Source: Nonomuraea thailandensis (GTDB taxonomy: Bacteria; Actinomycetota; Actinomycetes; Streptosporangiales; Streptosporangiaceae). Taken from it: DNA of 64,000 nt. Position numbers and translations under genes: made by a program. This document shows, piece by piece, positions 57,636 to 64,000 of the stretch. The notes below the pieces were generated by a model. That model was not told where the DNA came from, did not search any database, and saw only the letters and a list, made by a program, of their open reading frames with translations. Numbering within the stretch: the first letter of the stretch is position 1; the number at the start of each line of letters is the position of its first letter. The stretch spans positions 35,168-99,167 of the forward strand of contig NZ_JAMZEB010000004.1 in the NCBI RefSeq assembly GCF_024172165.1, in the 5' to 3' direction.

Positions 57636-59564
57636 TCACCCGCTATCCGGCTCCATTCCCTCCGCCTCCCCCGTCCAGGAGGCGAGGTTGTGCCGGGTGG
57701 TCAGGGTGTTGGGGTGGTCGGCGCCCTGGACGCGTTCGCGGATGGGGAGCAGGGCGGCGTACTGGTCGCGGGCGGCGGTCGCGTCCCCTGCCTCCCCCGT
57801 CCAGGAGGCGAGGTTGTGCCGGGTGGTCAGGGTGTTGGGGTGGTCGGCGCCCTGGACGCGCTGGCGGGTGGGGAGTAGGGCGGCGTACTGGTCGCGGGCG
57901 GCGGCCGCGTCCCCCGCGTTTCCCGTCCAGGAGGCGATTTCGTGCCTGGCGGTCAGGGTGTCGGGGTGGTCGGCGCCCAGGACGCGCTCGACGATGGGAA
58001 GCAGCGCGGTGAGTTGGTCGCGGGCGGCTTCCGCGTCCCCCGCTTCCCCCATCCAGTAGGCGAGGTTGTGCCGGGTGGTCAAGGTGGCCGGGTGCTCGGC
58101 ACCCAGCGTCGCCACTGTGTGGGCGCAGCGGTCCTGCTGGAGTTGGACCGCGGTGCTGTAGTCACCGCTGGCACCGAGATATTCAACCAGCAGGTACAGG
58201 CCGGGGGAGCCGGGCGGCAGCACGTTGCGGGCGTGCGGGAGGAGTGCTCGATAGGCGGGCCAGGCATCGATCGTGCCCGGATTGTCGGGGAGGGCGGCCA
58301 GGATCAGCTCCGCAGCGGCGTGACGGTTGTGGTCGCGCTGGTCGGGGGTGAGCTGGTGCAGGGTGACGGCCTGGATGAGCCGGTGCACGCTGACCAGGTC
58401 CTCCGGTTCGCCGGGCGTGAGGTCGGTGGGGCTGGGTGTGAGGGTGATCAGGCTGTAGGAGGCCAGCAGCGCGAGTGCTTCGCCGACCTGGAGGGGGTCG
58501 GTGTCCGGCAGGGTGTCCAGGATGGAGCAGGGCAGGTTGTCGGGGGCGTAGCAGGCCAGCAGGTTGAGCATGCGGATGGCCAGCGGGTTGATCTCGTGGA
58601 TGCGGGCGTGGCTGAGGGTGAGCACCTTGGCCACCACCCGTTCGGTGTCGCCGCCGGCGGGGGTGGCGGTGGCGTACAAGCGGGCCGGGACGTCCTTGAG
58701 CAGTTCCAGATATCGGGTCAGGGTCATGCGGGGGGTGCGGGCGATGTAGGCGCCGGCCTGGGTCAGGGCCAGCGGCAGATCCCCCAGCTGTTCGGCCAGC
58801 TCGTTCAGCGCGCGGGCGTTGGCGGAGTCCGGAGGGCCGATCAGGCCGGCCAGCAGGGTGGTCGCGGCCGGGCGGGACAGCAGTTCCAGCCGGATGGGGG
58901 TGATGTCGAGGTGCTGCCAGCCGATGTCGCGGCGGGTGGTGATCAGCACGTGGCCGTGGACCAGGCGGGCCAGGTACGGCTCGACGTCGGCGACCTCTTC
59001 GACGTTGTCGAAGATGACCAGCCAGCCGGGGTGGGCGGCCAGCCAGCTCAGCGCCCAGGCGGCGGCTTCCTCTACGGTGGCCTGCTCGGCGGCGACCGAG
59101 TCGATTCCGCACGTCAGCGCTTGGGCCAGGGCGGCGAGTCCGGTGCGGATCAGGTCGGGGCTGTCGGCGTCGATCCACCACACCAGCTCGTAGTCCTGGC
59201 GGTGGCGGTGGGCGTACTGCAGCGCCAGTTCGCTTTTGCCGACGCCGCCCAGTCCGAGTACGGCCTGGCTGATCACACCTGTTCCCGGCTTGTCCTCCAG
59301 CACCTGGTGCAGGGCGGTCAGGGCCGGGTCGCGGCCGACGAAGGCCGCGGCCGGACGGCGTGGCAGGCCGTTCATCCCGGCTGGCACCGGCACGCTCTCG
59401 GCGTGCGGTAAGGGCCGGCGCAGGCTGGAAGAGTCGTGGTGGATGGACAGGTCGCCGGCTGCTTGATGCATGGGGCTCTGCCCCGAGCTCTTGGCCTGTA
59501 GCTGGATGTTCCTCGCCTGGTCACCGGTGGAGGAGATGCCGGTGTTGTCGCCCGCGCTCGACAT
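57636..59564 (-). CDS. NB-ARC/TPR STAND protein, short form (642 aa)
   Basis: ATG 59564 is preceded by GGAGG with only one base of spacing, as in the paralogue. After a Gly/Ser/Asp-rich leader (residues 1-60) comes the NB-ARC ATPase: P-loop GLGGVGKSELA, Walker B WLVIFDNVEE, VLITTRRDIG and LPLALTQAGAYIA. A winged-helix region (LLACYAPDNLPCSILDTLPD) follows. The C-terminus has about 3.5 TPR units of 42 residues (LTTRHNLASWTGEAGDATAA). STAND proteins act as ligand-triggered oligomerising switches; related ones defend against phage. No effector domain is visible. Confidence 0.85.
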   Translation of the reverse strand: MSSAGDNTGISSTGDQARNIQLQAKSSGQSPMHQAAGDLSIHHDSSSLRRPLPHAESVPVPAGMNGLPRRPAAAFVGRDPALTALHQVLEDKPGTGVISQAVLGLGGVGKSELALQYAHRHRQDYELVWWIDADSPDLIRTGLAALAQALTCGIDSVAAEQATVEEAAAWALSWLAAHPGWLVIFDNVEEVADVEPYLARLVHGHVLITTRRDIGWQHLDITPIRLELLSRPAATTLLAGLIGPPDSANARALNELAEQLGDLPLALTQAGAYIARTPRMTLTRYLELLKDVPARLYATATPAGGDTERVVAKVLTLSHARIHEINPLAIRMLNLLACYAPDNLPCSILDTLPDTDPLQVGEALALLASYSLITLTPSPTDLTPGEPEDLVSVHRLIQAVTLHQLTPDQRDHNRHAAAELILAALPDNPGTIDAWPAYRALLPHARNVLPPGSPGLYLLVEYLGASGDYSTAVQLQQDRCAHTVATLGAEHPATLTTRHNLAYWMGEAGDAEAARDQLTALLPIVERVLGADHPDTLTARHEIASWTGNAGDAAAARDQYAALLPTRQRVQGADHPNTLTTRHNLASWTGEAGDATAARDQYAALLPIRERVQGADHPNTLTTRHNLASWTGEAEGMEPDSG

Positions 59565-59705
59565 GCCTCCAGAATGCTCCCGAACCGCATGCATCCGGAC
59601 TGATAGTGACGAACGCGTGACCTGCCCAAGGCCACACCTCCGACACATTCCTCGTGGCGGGCCGGCTTCGATCGGCAGCGCAGCCGGATCTTCGCGGAGA
59701 CCGGT

Positions 59706-59894
59706 GTGCGGCAGAGCGGCAAGGAATCCAAGGTCAGGCCCGAGGAGAGGGCGGTGCTCGCGGAACTGCGTGAGATCGCTGCCAACCGTGCCAAGGTCTT
59801 GGAAGAGATCGCCGTCGAGCTGGAGAAGCTGAAGCCCAAGCAGGCACCGTTCGATCAGGCTCGCGTGGTCGCCGGGTGCGGGTTGCCGAGGTAG
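59706..59894 (+). pseudogene. Coiled-coil gene fragment
   Basis: The + strand reads RPEERAVLAELREIAANRAK, then VLEEIAVELEKLKPKQAPF. It is a regular coiled coil with good codon use, but lacks a good start and ends antisense to the DUF4331 gene. It may be the tail of a lost regulator. Confidence 0.35.
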
Positions 59895-60877
59895 GGGAAC
59901 CGGTCCAGGGTGTCGGTGTGTGGCCGCAGGCCGGTGGGCGGGGCTTCGTTCTTGGTGAGGAGCGCGACGCGGATGTTGATGACGTCCTCGACGAAGGTCC
60001 GGCCGTTGGGGTAGGCGGCCGGCTTGGACGGGTCGAAGTGCAGCACGTCCGGCAGGAGGCCGTGCTCGTCGATGGCGGCGATGGCCTCCTCGCGTGAGTA
60101 TCCGCCGGTGTGGCCCAGCAGGTGGACGAACTGGTCGGTCCAGGTGTCGCGGTCGTTGACCGGTTCGCTGGCGTTGTAGTCCTCTTTGGTGTCGTTGGTG
60201 TTGAAGAAGCTGCTCATGGATGGGTGTCCGGCGCGGTCGGCGTGGATGAGCTTGCCGTCGCGCCGGAGGCTGCAGCGGCCCCAGATGTGCAGTTCGGGCT
60301 GGGGTGCCAGGTCTGCGGTCGGCGCTTCGATGGCCATGGAGAAGACGTTGGCCGTGAGGTTGGAGTCGACGCCGGTCCACGGGGACTTCCCGCCCAGATG
60401 GGGGGCGGTGAAGTTCCGCTTGCCGCTGGTGTCGAACAGGTTGGTGATGCCGTCGTTGTCGAAGAAGAAGGCGTCGCTGCGGCTGCCGGCGGCCACCTGG
60501 TAGTCGCCGCTGGTGACTACGTTGGCCTGGGGGCCGAAGGAGACGGCGGCGTCCGACACGATCTTGTTGCCGGTCGGCTCGGGCTTGCGGGCCTGCTCGC
60601 CGGTCGCCATGAAGACGCTGTAGGTCTGGGAGCCGTCGGCGGCCGGTGGGCTGAAGACCCAGCTGAAGGCGATGTCGGTCAGGTAGTCGCCGTCGTTGTC
60701 GATGTTCAGGCGGTAGACGGCGTCGGGGTGCAGGGCGTCCGCGGGCGGGTTGGCGTTGAGGATGATGGCGGTCCTGCCCGGATCGCCGGGTGCCGTGAAG
60801 GCGTAGAGGTCGCACAGGTCGAGACGCTGGTCGCCGAGGGGCGGCCCGAGGCTGAGGCCGGTGAAGTGGTTGGACAT
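59855..60877 (-). CDS. DUF4331-family protein
   Basis: ATG 60877 follows AAAGGG by 8 bases and gives 340 aa. The family pattern is clear: DLCDLYAFTAPGDPGRTAII, YRLNIDNDGDYLTDIAFSW, FFFDNDGITNLFDTSG and HPSMSSFFNTNDTKEDYNAS. Members are often secreted, but no signal peptide is present here. The Asp/Asn-rich loops suggest calcium binding; function is unknown. It lies alone between the two NB-ARC/TPR genes. Confidence 0.85.
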   Translation of the reverse strand: MSNHFTGLSLGPPLGDQRLDLCDLYAFTAPGDPGRTAIILNANPPADALHPDAVYRLNIDNDGDYLTDIAFSWVFSPPAADGSQTYSVFMATGEQARKPEPTGNKIVSDAAVSFGPQANVVTSGDYQVAAGSRSDAFFFDNDGITNLFDTSGKRNFTAPHLGGKSPWTGVDSNLTANVFSMAIEAPTADLAPQPELHIWGRCSLRRDGKLIHADRAGHPSMSSFFNTNDTKEDYNASEPVNDRDTWTDQFVHLLGHTGGYSREEAIAAIDEHGLLPDVLHFDPSKPAAYPNGRTFVEDVINIRVALLTKNEAPPTGLRPHTDTLDRFPYLGNPHPATTRA

Positions 60878-61229
60878 GTCATGGCCCTTTCCTGGCTGGC
60901 TCACCCGGCACCGGTGGGGACGGTCCAGAGACCGTGCCCGTCGCGCGGTCACGTCCGCGGACAGGTGGATGAGTTGATCTGCGCTTGATCCTGTTTCTGC
61001 AGGTTAAGCCCCACCTGCGGAAATGAGCGCGAGGTGGTCACCGGCGGCGAGTCGCTCAGCTCATCCTCGCGTTCATGGGCTGTTGGCGCGTTCGTCGGGG
61101 GCTTACGACCAGTCGGTCGCGTCAGCCCGCGTGCGGTGGCGCGGACACGCGCGAACCGCGGTCTGCCGCTGCCAGAGCAGTGCTCGGCCGCGCGGCGATG
61201 CGCCACTCAAGGCCCGCATCTCTTCAGAA

Positions 61230-61239
61230 AACGATCGTT
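61230..61239. repeat. AACGATCGTT palindrome at NB-ARC/TPR gene end
   Basis: It lies 15 bases past the stop of the 894-aa gene. Its flank CTTCAGAAAACGATCGTTAA is the same as at 44119. Confidence 0.55.
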
Positions 61240-61253
61240 AAATGAAGCGCCTA

Positions 61254-63938
61254 TCACCCACTACCCGACTCCGGCCCTTCCGCCTCCCCTGTCCAGTAGG
61301 CGAGGTTGTGCCGGGTGGTCAGGGTGTGGGGGTGTTCGGTGCCCAGGACGCGCTCGACGGTGGGGAGCAGGATGGCGTGCTGGTCGCGGGCGGCGGCCGC
61401 GTCCCCCGTCTCCCCCGTCCAGGAGGCGATTTCGTGCCGGGTGGTCAGGGTGTGGGGGTGTTCGGCGCCCAGGACGCGCTCGCGGATGGGGAGCAGGATG
61501 GCGTACTGGTCGCGGGCGGCGGCTGCGTCCCCCGCCGCCCCCGTCCAGGAGGCGAGGTTGTGCCGGGTGGTCAGGGTGTCGGGGTGTTCGGCGCCCAGGA
61601 CGCGCTCTTCGATGGGGAGCAGGGCGGCGTGCTGGTCGCGGGCGGCGGCCGCGTCCCCCGCCTCCCCCGTCCAGGAGGCGAGGTCGTGCCGGGTGTTCAG
61701 GGTGTGGGGGTGTTCGGTGCCCAGGACGCGCTCGCGGAGGGGGAGCAGGGCGGCGAGTTGGTCGCGGGCGGTGGCCGCGTCCCCCGCCTCCCCTGTCCAG
61801 GAGGCGATTTCGTGCCGGGTGGTCAGGGTGTGGGGGTGTTCGGCGCCCAGGACGCGCTCTTCGATGGGGAGCAGGGCGGCGAGTTGGTCGCGGGCGGCGG
61901 CCGCGTCCCCCGCCTCCCCCGTCCAGGAGGCGAGGTCGTGCCGGGTGTTCAGGGTGTGGGGGTGTTCGGTGCCCAGGACGCGCTCTTCGATGGGGAGCAG
62001 GATGGCGTACTGGTCGCGGGCGGCGGCTGCGTCCCCCGCCGCCCCCGTCCAGCGGGCGAGGTTGGCCCGGGTGGTCAGGGTGTCGGGGTGTTCGGCGCCC
62101 AGGACGCGCTCTTCGATGGGGAGCAGGGCGGCGTACTGGTCGCGGGCGGCGGCTGCGTCCCCCGCCTCCCCCGTCCAGGAGGCGAGGTCGTGCCGGGTGT
62201 TCAGGGTGTCGGGGTGTTCGGTGCCCAGGACGCGCTCTTCGATGGGGAGCAGGGCGGCGTGCTGGTCGCGGGCGGCGGCCGCGTCCCCCGCCTCCCCCGT
62301 CCAGGAGGCGATTTCGTGCCGGGTGGTCAGGGTGTGGGGGTGTTCGGCGCCCAGGACGCGCTCTTCGATGGGGAGCAGGATGGCGTGCTGGTCGCGGGCG
62401 GCGGCCGCGTCCCCCGCCTCCCCCGTCAAGACGGCGAGGTCGTGCCGGGTGGTCAGGGTGTCGGGGTGCTCGGCGCCCAGCGCGGCCACTGCGTGGATGC
62501 AGATGTCTTGCTGGAGCTGGAGGGCGTTTCTGTAGTCACCGCTGGCATCGAGGTAGTCAACCAGCAGGTACAGGCCGGGGGAGCCGGGCGGCAGCACGGT
62601 GCGGGCGTGCGGGAGAAGTGCTCGATAGGCGGGCCAGGCGTCGATCGTGTCCGGATCGCTGGGGAGGGCTGCCAGGACCAGGTCTGCAGCAGCCTGGCGG
62701 CTGTGGTTGTGCTGGTCGGGGGTGAGCTGGTGCAGGGTGACGGCCTGGATGAGTCGGTGCACGCTGACCAGGTCCTCCGGCTCGCCGGGCTGAAGGTCGG
62801 CGGGGCTGGGGGTGAGGGTGATCAGGCTGTAGGAGGCCAGCAACGCGAGCGCCTCGCCGACCTGGAGGGGGTGGGTCTCGGGCAGGCGGTCCAGGATCGA
62901 GCAGGGCAGGTTGTCGGGGGCGAAGCAGGCCAGCAGGTTCAGCACGCGGATGGCCAGGGGGTTGATCTGCTGGATGCGGGTGTGGCTGAGGGTGAGCACT
63001 TTGGCCACCACGCGTTCGGTGTCGCCGCCGGCGGGGGTAGTGGTGGCGTACATGCGGGCCGGAATGTTCTTCAGCAGGTCCAGGTATCGGGTCAGGGTCA
63101 TGCGGGGGGTGCGGGCGATGTAGGCGCCGGCCTGGGTCAGCGCCAGCGGCAGATCCCCCAGTTGCTCGGCCAGGTCCTCCAGTGCGCCGGTGTTGGCGGC
63201 GTCCGGCGGGCCGATCAGGCCGGCCAGTAGGGTGGTCGCGGCCGGACGGGACAGCAACTGCAGCCGGACGGGGGTGATGTCCAGGTGCTGCCAGCCGATG
63301 TCGCGGCGGGTGGTGATCAGCACATGGCCGTGGGCCAGGCGGGCCAGGTACGGCTCGACGTCGGCGACCTCCTCGACGTTGTCGAAGATGACCAGCCAGC
63401 CCGGATGGGCGGCCAGCCAGCCCACCGCCCAGCCGGCGGCCTCTTCCACGGTGGCCTGCTCGGCGGCCACCGAGTCGATGCCACACGCCAGTGCCTGGGC
63501 CAGGGCGGCCAGCCCGGTGCGGATCAGGTCGGGGCTGTCGGCGTCGATCCACCACACCAGCTCGTAGTCCTGGCGGTGGCGGTGGGCGTACTGCAGCGCC
63601 AGCTCGCTCTTGCCGACACCGCCCAGTCCGAGTACGGCCTGGCTGATCACACCTGTTCCCGGCTTGCCCTCCAGCACCTGGCGGAGGGAGGTTAGGGCCG
63701 CGTCGCGGCCGACGAAGGCCGCGGCCGGACGTCGCGGCAGGCCGTTCATCCCGGCTGGCACCGGCACGCTCTCGGCGCGGGGCAAGGGCCGGCGCAGGCT
63801 GGAAGAGTCGTGGTGGACGGACAGGTCGCCGGCCGCTTGAAACACCGAGCCCTGCGCTGAGGTCTTGGCCTGGAGCTGTACGTTCCTCGCCTGGTCACCG
63901 GTGGAGGAGATGCCGGTGTTGTCGCCCGCGCTCGACAT
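61254..63938 (-). CDS. NB-ARC/TPR STAND protein, long form (894 aa)
   Basis: ATG 63938 starts a product nearly identical over its first 480 residues to the gene at 57636: P-loop GLGGVGKSELA, Walker B WLVIFDNVEE, VLITTRRDIG and LPLALTQAGAYIA. The TPR tail is much longer: nine 42-residue units plus a half unit (LTTRHEIASWTGEAGDAAAA, then RDQHAALLPIEERVLG). The unit number is the main difference between the two genes. TPRs of this kind sense a partner and trigger the ATPase. No catalytic effector is seen, so signalling must go through another protein or through oligomerisation. Confidence 0.87.
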   Translation of the reverse strand: MSSAGDNTGISSTGDQARNVQLQAKTSAQGSVFQAAGDLSVHHDSSSLRRPLPRAESVPVPAGMNGLPRRPAAAFVGRDAALTSLRQVLEGKPGTGVISQAVLGLGGVGKSELALQYAHRHRQDYELVWWIDADSPDLIRTGLAALAQALACGIDSVAAEQATVEEAAGWAVGWLAAHPGWLVIFDNVEEVADVEPYLARLAHGHVLITTRRDIGWQHLDITPVRLQLLSRPAATTLLAGLIGPPDAANTGALEDLAEQLGDLPLALTQAGAYIARTPRMTLTRYLDLLKNIPARMYATTTPAGGDTERVVAKVLTLSHTRIQQINPLAIRVLNLLACFAPDNLPCSILDRLPETHPLQVGEALALLASYSLITLTPSPADLQPGEPEDLVSVHRLIQAVTLHQLTPDQHNHSRQAAADLVLAALPSDPDTIDAWPAYRALLPHARTVLPPGSPGLYLLVDYLDASGDYRNALQLQQDICIHAVAALGAEHPDTLTTRHDLAVLTGEAGDAAAARDQHAILLPIEERVLGAEHPHTLTTRHEIASWTGEAGDAAAARDQHAALLPIEERVLGTEHPDTLNTRHDLASWTGEAGDAAAARDQYAALLPIEERVLGAEHPDTLTTRANLARWTGAAGDAAAARDQYAILLPIEERVLGTEHPHTLNTRHDLASWTGEAGDAAAARDQLAALLPIEERVLGAEHPHTLTTRHEIASWTGEAGDAATARDQLAALLPLRERVLGTEHPHTLNTRHDLASWTGEAGDAAAARDQHAALLPIEERVLGAEHPDTLTTRHNLASWTGAAGDAAAARDQYAILLPIRERVLGAEHPHTLTTRHEIASWTGETGDAAAARDQHAILLPTVERVLGTEHPHTLTTRHNLAYWTGEAEGPESGSG
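61289..62482 (-). repeat. Nine near-identical 126-bp coding repeats
   Basis: Units of 126 bp encode the TPRs. Whole phrases such as CGGGTGGTCAGGGTG and CTGGTCGCGGGCGGCGGC recur at a fixed interval with only a few changes. Such identity at the DNA level shows recent expansion by unequal crossover. A short version is present at about 57675-58110. Confidence 0.9.
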
Positions 63939-64000
63939 GCCTCCAGAATGCTCCCCAACGCATGCATCCGGACTGATAGTGACGAACGCGTGACCTGCCT

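Noticed and set aside
57636..60815. Single 1059-codon frame joining the NB-ARC/TPR gene to DUF4331
   Set aside because: The upstream part is an out-of-frame shadow of DUF4331; the paralogue at 61254 starts at the same MSSAG methionine.
61242..63230. Long + strand frame with Gly/Val/Phe repeats (GVGVFGAQDAL)
   Set aside because: It is the complement of the TPR repeats; the repetitive look comes from the 126-bp units, not from a silk-like protein.

Overview
The window is about 70% GC, with GTG/ATG starts, heavy use of 4-base ATGA/GTGA gene overlaps and actinobacterial protein families throughout. It suggests a filamentous actinomycete, perhaps Streptosporangiales or a relative (inference). No rRNA or tRNA gene was seen.

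Region A (1-22.9 kb) looks like the backbone of a conjugative plasmid or actinomycete integrative conjugative element, almost all on the + strand. It holds two FtsK/HerA-type DNA-pumping ATPases, a SpdB-like membrane/coiled-coil protein, a RapZ C-domain protein, an orphan Pycsar-type membrane effector, an RRQRL-type zinc protein, several unknown proteins, a ribbon-helix-helix protein and a helix-turn-helix candidate replication protein. A 9-base motif (GGCGGAACT, complement AGTTCCGCC) is iterated on both sides of a small membrane-protein gene just upstream of the ftsK-like gene; it is a candidate recognition array for the DNA pump (clt/TRS type).

Inside region A, a DUF5131 (phage Gp37/Gp68) gene is split at a Lys-Gln codon pair by a 5.4-kb element (about 12298-17722). 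The element carries two overlapping tyrosine recombinases (Tn554 TnpA/TnpB-like logic), a TIGR02391 protein with a HEPN-like RNxxxH motif, and its own intact DUF5131 gene. An element that breaks a gene and brings a replacement copy is the most interesting structure here.

Region B (22.9-48.4 kb) is a mosaic of accessory genes and debris: an ECF-like sigma factor with a membrane-anchored C-terminal extension, secreted small proteins, an XRE/MmyB regulator with a short-chain dehydrogenase, a truncated hydrolase, an HTH-coiled coil-TM-WD40 protein, winged-helix/STAS regulatory modules duplicated as a nearly perfect 735-bp inverted repeat, a GntR/PEBP/cupin group, a beta-carbonic anhydrase, a divergent TetR/SDR pair with three operators, and fragments of methyltransferase, Sua5, transposase and NB-ARC/TPR genes.

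Region C (48.7-64 kb) holds a large zinc metalloprotease with hemopexin-like repeats, a GAP-family membrane protein, a catalase-family protein, two secreted Asn/Gly/Ser-rich proteins, a DyP-type peroxidase with a 197-aa companion, a DUF4331 protein, and two long NB-ARC/TPR (STAND) proteins. The C-terminal TPRs of these two are encoded by near-identical 126-bp repeats. Three more fragments of the NB-ARC/TPR family lie in region B, so it has been repeatedly copied and broken here.
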